A stretch of 64,000 nucleotides of DNA from Anaeromassilibacillus sp. An200 (GTDB taxonomy: Bacteria; Bacillota; Clostridia; Oscillospirales; Acutalibacteraceae), in the NCBI RefSeq assembly GCF_002160025.1, contig NZ_NFJU01000022.1:1-64000 (forward strand). Reading direction: 5' to 3'. This document shows positions 7,952-16,084 of the stretch, in pieces (position 1 is the first letter of the stretch; every line of letters starts with the position of its first letter). The translations under genes and the position numbers were made by a program. The notes beneath the pieces were generated by a model. It ran no database searches. It saw nothing but the letters and a program-made list of their open reading frames with translations, and was not told the origin of the DNA.

Positions 7952-8707
7952 TCACATCTCCAACGCAGCAAGGAACAATGTATTGAATTCCTCCCAATCC
8001 TGAATGGTTTCCTTCGGATACTGCTCAACCAAGGCTCGCACTTGCGCAATGCTTCGATCCAAGTAATCGCTGAGAATATCGATCCTTGGAATCATTTTTG
8101 CCTCGGGGGAGTTCATCTTCCTATCAAGCAGCTCTGCAACGGTCTCTTTAAGGTAGTTCGGGAGCTGGCTTGCCGCCAGTTCAGAAAAGAGCATCGGGGG
8201 CGGAGTACCTTTTTCAAGGATCCATCGGCAAGCAAGGATCGGCCGCAGCACATAGAAGTATTTCTTCACCTTTACCATATCGCCTCGCAAATACTCCCGA
8301 TAGTTTCCTTCAGCCATATGAAGGTAGTGCCACAGCCCTCTTTTGGATGAGAAACAGCGCCGCATAACGGGCTTGAATGCCTCAGCGAAGTCCGTGGTCT
8401 TATACACAATCGGAGAGGAAAACCACTCAAATACAGTGGGGTTGGATTTGTGGAGCAGTTTCAGCGTCTTGTCTACATCCCAGCCATTGATATCCAGAAC
8501 ATCATGGATGGGAAGCTCGATCACATCACGAGATCGGTTGAGCTTGAGATAGCTCTCTTTGGGGCGCACATAGATAAAGCGAACATCATAGTCGCTGTCC
8601 GGGGAAGCAAATCCCCAGGCACGGCTTCCGGACTCAACTGCCAGCAAAATGCGGCAATTTTCCCGCAGTTCGATTTCCCTGAGTTTTTCTTTGATCAAAG
8701 TCTCCAC
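7952..8707 (-). CDS. RlaP-type nucleotidyltransferase (PF10127-like, RNA-repair-associated)
   Basis: About 251 residues. The N-terminal half has the polymerase-beta-like motif G-S-R-x-W-x(6)-SDYDVR (VESGSRAWGFASPDSDYDVR), with two catalytic aspartates and a further acidic residue in the FIYVRP/VIELP strands. The rest is helical (FEWFSSP, HYLHMAEGNYREYL, YFYVLRPILACRWI), as in the predicted nucleotidyltransferase family called RlaP (RNA-ligase-associated polymerase), often encoded in RNA-repair neighbourhoods. Start: GTG 8707 is best spaced from ggcgg; GTG 8716 is an alternative. It lies about 70 nt behind the DUF2828 gene in the same operon. The likely role is adding or reshaping nucleotides on damaged RNA (inference). 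Confidence 0.75.
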   Translation of the reverse strand: METLIKEKLREIELRENCRILLAVESGSRAWGFASPDSDYDVRFIYVRPKESYLKLNRSRDVIELPIHDVLDINGWDVDKTLKLLHKSNPTVFEWFSSPIVYKTTDFAEAFKPVMRRCFSSKRGLWHYLHMAEGNYREYLRGDMVKVKKYFYVLRPILACRWILEKGTPPPMLFSELAASQLPNYLKETVAELLDRKMNSPEAKMIPRIDILSDYLDRSIAQVRALVEQYPKETIQDWEEFNTLFLAALEM

Positions 8708-8785
8708 GGCAAACACCGCCTTTCATATACGACCAAGCACCTGATACAACAATACATTTCATCGCACAAAGAAAAATCAGCATTT

Positions 8786-10246
8786 CTATGCCACAATCGC
8801 CGCATAACGCTCAGAGCCCAGAACATCCATCATAAAGGCATAGGGGGAAAGAATACCGGCCTTCAGCATGGAGAAGATTCGGGGATTACAGCCGGACACC
8901 AACGCCACACCCCGGTCATTGACCTTGACGGGCTGATGCTGATTGCGGCTTGCAACATTCCAGAACACCACCTCGGGGAGCTGATACCCATTCTCCGCAA
9001 AGATCCGCTGCGCGTACTCAAAGTTGGTCATGGAGCAATCCTCCGTACAGTAGTCAAACTCCATATCGGAGATGATGTAGAGCTTGGCGGGCATATCCTT
9101 CTGGGGTACGCGGTTCCGCACAGCAGTTTTCAGGATCAGTTCGAACACACGCTGGATATTTGTGTTGGCGACCTCATTGAACCGTTGGCAGTACCTCGTC
9201 TTTTCACAGATATCACTGCCCTTGATCTTCACCAGTTTGGGATTTTCGGAGAAGGTGATAAAATGGTTTTGGAATGCGCCGGTATTGTGCTCGGCATAGT
9301 AGATCCCCAAAGACAGCGCTACAGTGGCAGGGATCGGATCCGCACCGCCGTACATGGAGCCGGAGCCATCCACAACGACCAGGGCGTTCTCGCCGCCAGT
9401 GAAATTTTCCTGGGACTTCCAGGTTGCGTCGATGGCCTTGCGCTCCTGGTATGAGATATCACCGCACCCGAAGAAGGGCTTGATGATCTCGTAAGGAGTC
9501 AGGGTACCGGTGTGGAGCTGCTCCGTTCCCTCGGCAGCACGACTCATAAACGCATCGTAACGGTCCCTGTCATTTCGCAGGAAAGCCTTACGATACTTGA
9601 ACATCGCTCTGGAGGGTTGTTTGGAATAGTCGAAGGTGTAGTCTTTTTCGCGCAGGTTATTCTCGATGATGCTGATCTTTGTGCGCAGAGCGCTCAGCGT
9701 CTTGCGATACTGGGCATCGTTCATGCCCATCGCTCGGGCAATATGCTTTGCCTGACGGATCGTATCCTTGTTGGAAGCATTGACAGAGGGCAGCCACTTG
9801 GCCAACAGAGATACAGACTCACCCGCCTCCAGAGCAGTACAGTCAGCTGCCAGCTGCTTTTTGATAAGCTGCAGCGCTTTGCCTTCGCAGGCGGTGCCCA
9901 TCAGGGTCAGAAGGTCATCATAGCGACCGTACTCTGCGATGTACTGGATATTCTTCTCCAGGGATCGAGACTCATTATCGGCCAGCCACTTGATCATCGT
10001 ACGGAAAACGCGGCGCTCACCGATACCACCACGGATATCTCTTGCAAAGAACAGGATTTTCATGGCCAGATCCGCATTCTCGGCATAAGCACGGAGAAAC
10101 CGGTTGGTGATCTCCTCATCGCTCTCCCGGCGCAGGGCGCCGATGGCGGCAAACAGATCCAGACACTCGGACTGGGTGGATCGGTATGTAACAGCGCCAT
10201 TTTCCGTATAGGTCATATTCGCTTCCTGTTTCAGAAACTTCAGCAT
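8786..10246 (-). CDS. DUF2828 family protein, Ro60/TROVE-like with C-terminal vWA domain
   Basis: 486 residues from ATG 10246, preceded by ggaggag; earlier in-frame codons lie in the tRNA-like RNA. The N-terminal ~290 residues are helical (LDLFAAIGALRRESDEEI, ILFFARDIRGGIGERRVF, LAKWLPSVNASNKDT, KDYTFDYSKQPSRAMFKY). The C-terminus is a vWA domain with MIDAS DGSGSM, then FITFSENPK, NTNIQRVFELIL, IISDMEFDYC and WNVASRN. A helical-repeat ring closed by a vWA domain is the architecture of Ro60/TROVE RNA-chaperone proteins. It heads the operon with a predicted RNA nucleotidyltransferase, and two tRNA-like modules sit in its leader, strongly suggesting binding of structured or damaged RNA. The specific role is inferred. 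Confidence 0.8.
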   Translation of the reverse strand: MLKFLKQEANMTYTENGAVTYRSTQSECLDLFAAIGALRRESDEEITNRFLRAYAENADLAMKILFFARDIRGGIGERRVFRTMIKWLADNESRSLEKNIQYIAEYGRYDDLLTLMGTACEGKALQLIKKQLAADCTALEAGESVSLLAKWLPSVNASNKDTIRQAKHIARAMGMNDAQYRKTLSALRTKISIIENNLREKDYTFDYSKQPSRAMFKYRKAFLRNDRDRYDAFMSRAAEGTEQLHTGTLTPYEIIKPFFGCGDISYQERKAIDATWKSQENFTGGENALVVVDGSGSMYGGADPIPATVALSLGIYYAEHNTGAFQNHFITFSENPKLVKIKGSDICEKTRYCQRFNEVANTNIQRVFELILKTAVRNRVPQKDMPAKLYIISDMEFDYCTEDCSMTNFEYAQRIFAENGYQLPEVVFWNVASRNQHQPVKVNDRGVALVSGCNPRIFSMLKAGILSPYAFMMDVLGSERYAAIVA

Positions 10247-10282
10247 GAAAATCACTCCTCCGTGATGGAATTGGTAAAACAA

Positions 10283-10357
10283 GGCACCATCAGGGATTTG
10301 AACCCACATAATACGATTTGCAGTCGCAGATGTTGCCAACGAATTGCTGTTGGTGCC
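10283..10357 (-). ncRNA. tRNA-like RNA module A (Cys-anticodon-like), candidate Y-RNA-type ligand
   Basis: 75 nt on the minus strand. The acceptor-like stem GGCACCA/TGGTGCC is perfect. The anticodon-like arm is TGCGA-CTGCAAA-TCGTA, whose loop has a GCA (Cys) triplet. The TTCAAAT T-loop sits on only three good pairs (GGG/CCC), and the D-arm is replaced by a CAA-TTCG-TTG tetraloop hairpin. No CCA is encoded; TTGTTTT follows. It is too degenerate for a working tRNA and ends 37 nt before the DUF2828 start codon. Together with its twin upstream I read it as a tRNA mimic like those in bacterial Y RNAs. Confidence 0.6.
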
Positions 10358-10478
10358 TTTCACAAGATGCCTGACATACCGCAGTCCCAACCCGCCGTTT
10401 GACCAGCGGCCTAATCCCTGCATCGAATCGGATGCAAAGCCGGCTTGCTATTTCTCCGGTATCTTTGCTGAAAAACAA

Positions 10479-10571
10479 GGCACCATTTGAAGTGGGATTC
10501 GAACCCACGAACGACGGATGTAAACCGCCTGCTTTAACCACTTTAGCTATTCGATCTTTGCTGTTGGTGCC
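10479..10571 (-). ncRNA. tRNA-like RNA module B (UAC anticodon loop) within an outer stem
   Basis: 93 nt on the minus strand, sharing the first 14 nt (GGCACCAACAGCAA) and the end (GGTGCCTTGTTTT) with module A. Inside the outer 7-bp stem is a good tRNA body: D-arm GCT...AGC with a GTGG loop, anticodon arm GGCGG-TTTACAT-CCGTC, and T-arm GTGGG-TTCGAAT-CCCAC. The part equivalent to the acceptor stem is only three pairs (GAA/TTC) before an internal loop separates it from the outer stem. The anticodon would be UAC, but aminoacylation is unlikely with this acceptor geometry. Further hairpins (stem 10434-10439/10463-10468) lie between modules B and A. Confidence 0.6.
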
Positions 10572-10836
10572 TTTGACAAAGCGCACGGTTTACTGCGGTG
10601 AGGTAACTCCACTCGTCCAAAGCGGCGTTTACGGTCAATCGTCCTATGCTTACGGACTGCTGTATGCGCTTTTCGTGATCTTAGAATACCGCCTAAGCAA
10701 AGGAAAATCACGGAAAAAAAGTTGCGAATTTATCGTCAAGCCCTCAAAATTTGTCCCCTGTTTCCCACTGACTTATTTCGATTCTGCCGCTCTTCCTTTC
10801 GGACAGCCTATGTGATAAAATGCACATAAAAGAGCT
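10572..10836. other. Divergent control region between tRNA-like/DUF2828 operon and WYL genes
   Basis: No gene is evident. The stretch should contain the minus-strand promoter for the tRNA-like RNAs and part of the plus-strand promoter for the WYL pair. Short dyads are present (cgtgatctta...aaaatcacg near 10674-10716), but I could not assign -35/-10 boxes with confidence. Its right end is the MITE-like element. Confidence 0.4.
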
Positions 10837-11112
10837 TACCCTCAGTGAACAAGGGGCAAAGCGGTTTTCCGGGGCCGGGCGCGCCCCCGGCTGCGTTTTC
10901 CTCCTTGCCTTCCGGGAAGGAAGGCTGCGTCGTCAGCCTTGCCGGAAACCCGACCGAACCCCGGAAAACTCCGAAGGACCGGACGGGAGGGAAAAACTGG
11001 GGCTGGAAAGGCCGCAGGACGAAGGCAGGCTCACGCCTGCCGAGGACGAGAACGCATCCATCGCCTGTTTTTCGCCCCGTCCGGCGCTTTCCCCCCTTGT
11101 CCACTGAGGGTA
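10837..11112. mobile_element. MITE-like element with 20-bp terminal inverted repeats and TA ends
   Basis: The ends taccctcagtgaacaagggg (10837-10856) and ccccttgtccactgagggta (11093-11112) are inverted repeats matching at 19 of 20 positions. Pairing continues inward (caaagcgg with ccggcgctttcc). The outermost TA on both sides fits the TA target duplication of IS630/Tc1-type elements. The 276-bp interior is GC-rich, has nested hairpins and encodes nothing convincing. It may be a non-autonomous transposable element or, alternatively, a large structured RNA. It sits 40 bp upstream of the first WYL gene. Confidence 0.65.
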
Positions 11113-11152
11113 TCGAAAACGGATTAAAATCCATTCGTACGAGGTGGACCAT

Positions 11153-12400
11153 ATGGCATACAGCGAACTGATCAAGAATTTTGAACGGGTCCGGAACTAT
11201 ATGCGCGAATTCTATGTCTACGGTTTTAAGCGCCGAGAAGAATACAGTATCAAGAGTGCCCGCAGCTACGATAATGAACGGCGCAGGATTGAAAGCTGGC
11301 TCAGTGACTATATGTCCTTCCATCAGGATGTCTCCGGTAAGAATGTGTTCCTCTCCGTCGACAGCAGACAGATCCCGCACAATCCCCTCCATAAAGCATT
11401 CAAGGCCAAAAGTTTTACTGCTAAAGACATCACGCTTCATTTTTACATTATGGATCTGCTGGCCGATGGAGGTACTCTTTCCAGCAAGGAGATCGTTGAC
11501 CATATCAACGATAACTATCTTTCCAAATTCAGTGGTTCTTTTTCCTTGGACGAGTCAACCGTTCGAAAGAAGCTGAAAGAGTATGAGTCCCTCGGTTTAC
11601 TGAGGTCTGAAAGGAGTGGCCGTGAGGTCCTCTACCAAAGAACAGATGAGGAGGCCTTCCATCTGATTTCCTGGGCAGATGCGCTGGCCTTCTTTTCTGA
11701 GGAAAACCCTGTGGGCGTAATCGGCTCCTTTCTGATCGATAAGCTGGATCGACCGTCTGACGCTTTCCGGTTCAAGCACCATTACATACTCCACACGCTT
11801 GACAGTGACGTTCTCTGTGATCTGCTGGTGGCCATTGATGAACGGCGCACAACAGAGCTTGTTATTCGCAGCCTGCGAAGTGCCAGAGAGTATCAGAGAA
11901 CGATTTGCCCATTGAAGATCTATATCAGCACGCAATCCGGTCGGCAGTATCTTTTGGGCTACCACTATCGTGGCCGGCGTATGGTCTTTTTTCGCCTCGA
12001 CGCCATCAAGAAGGTCTCGGCCGGCAATGTGGAAAAACACTACGATAAGTATCTCAGGTACCAGGAGAAATTCGATCGGCACCTCTGGGGTGTTTCTACC
12101 GGTCCTGATCACAATTTGGATCATATTGAGATGACCATCCACCTGGGCCACGGTGAGGAGTTTGTCCTGCAGCGCCTGGAGCGGGAGAAGCGCCATGGGA
12201 CTGTGGAGCTCCTTGACGCACAGACCTGCAGATTCACTGCCGATGTCTATGATGCCTCTGAGATGCTGCCTTGGCTCCGCACCTTTCTTGGCCGCATCGT
12301 GGATCTGAAATGCAGCAATCCATTGGTTGAGAATATGTTCTACGAAGATCTTCGGCGCATGGATGCGATGTATAGGGGTGACGACCATGCTGTTCAGTGA
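11153..12400 (+). CDS. WYL-domain transcriptional regulator (first of a pair)
   Basis: 415 residues from ATG 11153 (gaggtgg 5 nt before); GTG 11144 is less likely. It starts with a helical region (YSELIKNFERVRNYMREFYVYGFK), has a winged-helix segment (LSSKEIVDHINDN, STVRKKLKEYESLGLLRSE), and a WYL domain (CPLKIYISTQSGRQYLLGYHYRGRRMVFFRLD) followed by a C-terminal extension. WYL domains bind ligands, often nucleic acids or nucleotides, and regulators of this type are recurrent in RNA-repair and defence loci. It overlaps the second WYL gene by 14 nt and is divergent from the DUF2828/nucleotidyltransferase operon, its likely target. Confidence 0.85.
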   Translation: MAYSELIKNFERVRNYMREFYVYGFKRREEYSIKSARSYDNERRRIESWLSDYMSFHQDVSGKNVFLSVDSRQIPHNPLHKAFKAKSFTAKDITLHFYIMDLLADGGTLSSKEIVDHINDNYLSKFSGSFSLDESTVRKKLKEYESLGLLRSERSGREVLYQRTDEEAFHLISWADALAFFSEENPVGVIGSFLIDKLDRPSDAFRFKHHYILHTLDSDVLCDLLVAIDERRTTELVIRSLRSAREYQRTICPLKIYISTQSGRQYLLGYHYRGRRMVFFRLDAIKKVSAGNVEKHYDKYLRYQEKFDRHLWGVSTGPDHNLDHIEMTIHLGHGEEFVLQRLEREKRHGTVELLDAQTCRFTADVYDASEMLPWLRTFLGRIVDLKCSNPLVENMFYEDLRRMDAMYRGDDHAVQ

Positions 12401-13319
12401 GATTTACGGCAGCTACTTCCAGGTTGTTGCCGCTGTTTTGACAGAAGCCTTTGACGGTACCCTCACCGCCAGCAGATTGACTGCGATCGTGCAGGAGAAG
12501 GCATTTGCTGAGAGCGCACTATCTATTCCCGCAGCGCTGAAATCGGAAGACTGGCCATTGCTGGATTCCGACCTCCGGCCTGTACTTCAGCACAAGCCTA
12601 CGATGCCCCTGACTCTTCTCCAGAAAAGATGGCTCAAGGCACTGCTCTCTGATCCGAGAATTGCGCTATTTGATCCGGATATGACCGGCTTGGAAGAAAT
12701 AGAACCGCTATATCAGCAGGACACCTTTGTTTTCTTTGATCAGTGTGCAGATGGAGATCCTTTCCATGATCCGGCCTACATTGCCTGCTTCCGCACAGCT
12801 TTGAAAGCCATTCGTGAAAAGCGAAAGCTGCGCATCCGATTCCACGACCGTACCGGCGCCCGACATTCCTTGGAGTGTATGCCTTATCGTCTGGAGTACT
12901 CCGCCAAGGATGACAAGTTCAGACTGTTGGCAATCGGCAAGCGACGGCTCCACACGGTCAATATGGCACGGGTGCGCTCTTGTGAACTGTTGGACCCATA
13001 TGACCCAAAGAAAATCACTTTGCCCCATGCGCGTTTGGAGGAGCTCACACTCATTCTCCATGACGAGCGGAATGCTCTGGATCGCGTTCTTCTCCATTTC
13101 TCCCACTTTGAAAAGGAAACCTTCAAGCTGGACGACCGGCTTTACCAAATCAAGCTCCGGTATGACAAAGATGATGAGACAGAACTGCTGATCCGGGTGC
13201 TGTCTTTCGGGCCGGTTCTGGAAGTCAAGGCTCCGGATGGCTTTATCCGGTTGATGAGAAGTCGGATTCAGAAACAGATCGAATATGGCACTGCCCTTTT
13301 TAGCGGATTTTCCTCTTGA
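12387..13319 (+). CDS. WYL-domain transcriptional regulator (second of a pair)
   Basis: 310 residues from ATG 12387, inside the end of the first WYL gene with aggggtga before it, so the two are translationally coupled. The N-terminus is helical (LFSEIYGSYFQVVAAVLTEA). The WYL-like core is recognisable (IREKRKLRIRFHDRTG, CMPYRLEYSAKDDKFRLLAI, NMARVRSCELLD), with a C-terminal extension (LRYDKDDETELLIRVLSFGP). No clear DNA-binding helix-turn-helix is visible, so it may need its partner for DNA binding. Paired WYL proteins of unequal architecture are common in such islands. Confidence 0.8.
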   Translation: MLFSEIYGSYFQVVAAVLTEAFDGTLTASRLTAIVQEKAFAESALSIPAALKSEDWPLLDSDLRPVLQHKPTMPLTLLQKRWLKALLSDPRIALFDPDMTGLEEIEPLYQQDTFVFFDQCADGDPFHDPAYIACFRTALKAIREKRKLRIRFHDRTGARHSLECMPYRLEYSAKDDKFRLLAIGKRRLHTVNMARVRSCELLDPYDPKKITLPHARLEELTLILHDERNALDRVLLHFSHFEKETFKLDDRLYQIKLRYDKDDETELLIRVLSFGPVLEVKAPDGFIRLMRSRIQKQIEYGTALFSGFSS

Positions 13320-13362
13320 CGGGATAGGAAAATCCCGTATAATGAAATTAGAATCATTCTAA
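13316..13362 (+). promoter_or_regulatory. Promoter with overlapping PerR/Fur box
   Basis: TTGACG (13316-13321) and TATAAT (13338-13343) are 16 nt apart. A perfect 7-1-7 dyad, ttagaatcattctaa (13348-13362), sits at the expected transcription start and closely resembles PerR boxes. A second dyad (cgggat...atcccg) lies in the spacer. This predicts autorepression of the regulator and metal- or peroxide-controlled expression of the hydrogenase-rubrerythrin gene. Confidence 0.85.
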
Positions 13363-13378
13363 AATGGTGTTGGGTGCT

Positions 13379-13756
13379 ATGACGAAATATGGAGCAAAAA
13401 TTTTGGAAATCGTAAGCGCCTCCCGCAGCCATATGACAGCTGAGGAAATTTTCCACGTTCTGCGGCAAACCTATCCCTCAGTGGTGCTGGCCACCATATA
13501 CAACAACCTCAATCGTCTGTGGCTGGAAGGTCTGATCCGTAAGGTGTCAGTGGAAGGAATGCCGGACCGGTACGACCGTATCCAGCGCCACGACCATCTG
13601 GTGTGCAAAAGCTGCGGCAGGCTGCTGGACATTGACCTGGGAGATCTGACTGCACAGCTGGAAGAAATAGCGGGGATCTCCATTTTATCCTATGATCTGA
13701 AACTCACCTATTTATGTGAGGAATGCAGAAAGAAAATTTCAACGAAAGGGATGTGA
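13379..13756 (+). CDS. Fur-family regulator, PerR-like
   Basis: 125 residues from ATG 13379; ATG 13364 overlaps the operator and has no ribosome site. It has a winged-helix N-terminus ([30 protein letters not shown]) with the Fur-family T-I-Y-N-N-L signature, a histidine-rich metal site ([20 protein letters not shown]) and a second CxxC near the C-terminus (LCEECRK), so two CxxC pairs form the structural zinc site. The operator type and the peroxide-reductase gene that overlaps its end argue for PerR rather than Fur. The gene end overlaps the next start, so the two are cotranscribed. Confidence 0.85.
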   Translation: MTKYGAKILEIVSASRSHMTAEEIFHVLRQTYPSVVLATIYNNLNRLWLEGLIRKVSVEGMPDRYDRIQRHDHLVCKSCGRLLDIDLGDLTAQLEEIAGISILSYDLKLTYLCEECRKKISTKGM

Positions 13757-15807
13757 GGAAGCTGAATCATCTGCCATTATCTGTCCGCGTCGCCATTGAG
13801 GCGGACAACCCCAGCATTGTGCGCTGGGAAGAGAAATGCATTCGCTGCGGGATGTGCAAAGAAGCTTGTACCAACCTGATGGGGGTACATGGAACCTACA
13901 CACTGGAAGAAACCGGAGGAAAGGCCATATGCATCTACTGCGGCCAGTGCGCCAATGTCTGCCCGGTGGACAGCATCACCGAGCGGGACGAAACCGCGGC
14001 GGTACAGAAGGCCATTGCCGACCCCGGCAAGGTGGTGGTAGTCAGCACCTCCCCGTCCGTCCGGGCTGCTCTGGGCGAGGAGTTCGGCATGGAGCCGGGC
14101 GCCTTTGTGGAGGGGAAAATGGTGGCGCTGCTGAGGGCCCTGGGCGCCGACTATGTGCTGGACACCAACTTTGCCGCTGATCTGACCATTGTGGAAGAAG
14201 CCAGTGAGCTGATCCGCCGCATCACGGAGAAGGATCGCCCTCTGCCCCAATTCACCAGCTGCTGCCCCGGCTGGGTGCACTTTGCGGAAATCTACGCCCC
14301 CGAGCTGCTGCCTCACCTGTCCACCGCCAAAAGCCCCATCGGGATGCAGGGTCCCACGGTAAAGACCTACTTTGCCCAAAAGATGGGGCTGGACCCCAGG
14401 CAGATCGTCCATGTGGCTCTGACCCCCTGCACCGCCAAAAAGTTTGAAATCCGGCGGGAGGAGATGCACGCCGCCGCCGATTACCACGGCGTGGAGGGCA
14501 TGCGGGACACGGATCAGGTGATCACCACCCGGGAGCTGGCCCGGTGGGCCAAGGCCGCTGGAATTGACTGGAACGCTTTAGAGGACTCCGCCTACGATTC
14601 CCTCATGGGCAAGGCCTCCGGCGCCGGCGTCATTTTCGGCAACACCGGCGGTGTGATGGAAGCGGCGCTGCGCACAGCCTACTCGTACCTGACGGGAAAG
14701 GAAGCGCCGGAAGCCCTGCTGCAGTTCACCCCTGTCCGCGGCTACGAAGGGGCGCGCGAAGCTCAGGTCGAAATCGGCGATCTTTCGCTGCGGGTGGCGG
14801 TGGTTTACGGCACAGCCAATGCCAGAAATTTCCTTCAGCGGATGCAGGAAAGCGGCAAGCAATACCACTTTGTGGAGGTCATGGCCTGCCCCGGCGGATG
14901 CATCGGCGGCGGCGGACAGCCCAAGGACCTGATGAAGGACGCCGACGAGACCCGCAAGAGCCGTATTGCCGCCCTCTATCAGCGGGACGGCTCCATGACC
15001 CTTCGTACCAGTCACGAAAACCCTGAGATCAAGGAAGTATACGAGGCTTTCTATGGCCAGCCCCTCAGCGAACTGGCCGAACAGATGCTTCATACCACCT
15101 ATCAGGATCGAAGCGAACTCATTCATCGAAAAGGGGGAAATTCTGTGAAAAAATGGAAATGTAAAGTCTGCGGATATATTCATGAAGGCGACAGCGCCCC
15201 GGAGTCCTGCCCCATCTGCAAACAGCCCGCCTCTTCCTTTGAGCTGATTCAGGAGGCTCCCGCTCAGACCGGCAGCAAATATGCCGGCACCCAGACCGAA
15301 AAAAATCTGGAGGCCGCCTTCGCCGGTGAGTCCCAGGCCCGGAACAAGTACACCTATTTCTCCTCCGTGGCTCAGAACGAGGGCTATGAGCAGATCGCCG
15401 CGCTTTTCATGCAGACCGCGGAAAATGAGAAGGCTCACGCCAGAATGTGGTTTGAGGAGCTGCATGGTGTGGGAAACACCGCCGAGAATCTGCTCCACGC
15501 CGCCGAGGGTGAAAACTACGAGTGGACAGATATGTACGACGGCTTTGCAAAGACCGCCGAGGAGGAGGGCTTCCCGGAGCTGGCCGCCAAGTTCCGGCTG
15601 GTGGCCGCCATTGAAAAGCGGCACGAGGAGCGCTACCGCGCCCTGCTGCGCAATGTGGAGACTGCTCAGGTCTTTGAAAAGAGCGAGGTCAAGGTGTGGG
15701 AGTGCCGCAACTGCGGCCATATCGTGGTAGGCACCTCCGCTCCGGAGGTTTGCCCCACCTGTCTCTACGCCAAGAGCTTCTTTGAAATCCACAGCGATAA
15801 CTATTGA
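13723..15807 (+). CDS. [FeFe]-hydrogenase / rubredoxin / rubrerythrin fusion (Hrb-type)
   Basis: 694 residues. It has two 4Fe-4S motifs (C39-C49 and C70-C80) and an H-cluster domain with TSCCPGW (~179-184), TPCTAKKFE (~235) and [14 protein letters not shown] (~387-400). A rubredoxin-like segment follows (CKVCGY...CPICK, ~480-499), then a ferritin-like rubrerythrin domain (~515-655) with ExxH-type ligands ([34 protein letters not shown]), and a terminal rubredoxin (CRNCG...CPTC). The module order predicts electron flow from H2 to peroxide: hydrogenase to rubredoxin to the di-iron peroxidase site. Similar hydrogenase-rubrerythrin fusions are known in clostridia. Start ATG 13723 overlaps the regulator; GTG 13753 is an alternative. 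The control is PerR-like. Confidence 0.9.
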   Translation: MQKENFNERDVRKLNHLPLSVRVAIEADNPSIVRWEEKCIRCGMCKEACTNLMGVHGTYTLEETGGKAICIYCGQCANVCPVDSITERDETAAVQKAIADPGKVVVVSTSPSVRAALGEEFGMEPGAFVEGKMVALLRALGADYVLDTNFAADLTIVEEASELIRRITEKDRPLPQFTSCCPGWVHFAEIYAPELLPHLSTAKSPIGMQGPTVKTYFAQKMGLDPRQIVHVALTPCTAKKFEIRREEMHAAADYHGVEGMRDTDQVITTRELARWAKAAGIDWNALEDSAYDSLMGKASGAGVIFGNTGGVMEAALRTAYSYLTGKEAPEALLQFTPVRGYEGAREAQVEIGDLSLRVAVVYGTANARNFLQRMQESGKQYHFVEVMACPGGCIGGGGQPKDLMKDADETRKSRIAALYQRDGSMTLRTSHENPEIKEVYEAFYGQPLSELAEQMLHTTYQDRSELIHRKGGNSVKKWKCKVCGYIHEGDSAPESCPICKQPASSFELIQEAPAQTGSKYAGTQTEKNLEAAFAGESQARNKYTYFSSVAQNEGYEQIAALFMQTAENEKAHARMWFEELHGVGNTAENLLHAAEGENYEWTDMYDGFAKTAEEEGFPELAAKFRLVAAIEKRHEERYRALLRNVETAQVFEKSEVKVWECRNCGHIVVGTSAPEVCPTCLYAKSFFEIHSDNY

Positions 15808-15817
15808 TTCCATAAGA

Positions 15818-15862
15818 ACAGGGGACGCCGCAGATCGGATTCTGCAGCGTCCCCTGTATTTT
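15818..15862 (+). terminator. Intrinsic terminator after the hydrogenase-rubrerythrin gene
   Basis: Stem acaggggacgc.gcag with ctgcagcgtcccctgt, followed by attttat. Confidence 0.85.
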
Positions 15863-15991
15863 ATGTTCCACATAACCGTTTTAAGAGGAAGGTTTTTCCG
15901 GATGGAGGCGGGATTTTTCACAGATGGACGCGCACCTTTTCATAAACGCCATATGCTCAAAGCAAAAATTATGTTATTTTATCAAAAACTA

Positions 15992-16055
15992 TCGACAATC
16001 AAAAATTATTATTATATAATTCAGCCATCAACTTGTATGAAGTGTTATGTGATAT
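15992..16055 (+). promoter_or_regulatory. Promoter and operator of the GntR/FadR regulator gene
   Basis: TCGACA (15992-15997) and TATAAT (16015-16020) are separated by 17 nt. caacttgtatga (16029-16040) and a tgatacat-type half site follow just downstream. The same caacttgtatga word recurs after the gene at 16818, so this is a likely autoregulatory operator. Confidence 0.65.
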
Positions 16056-16084
16056 ATGATACATGGTAATAGAAAGGAATCAGA

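Noticed and set aside
10283-10571. Two ordinary tRNA genes (Cys and Val)
   Set aside because: The T and D arms of one and the acceptor stem of the other are broken, both share an identical outer stem and neither encodes CCA; tRNA-like RNAs fit better.
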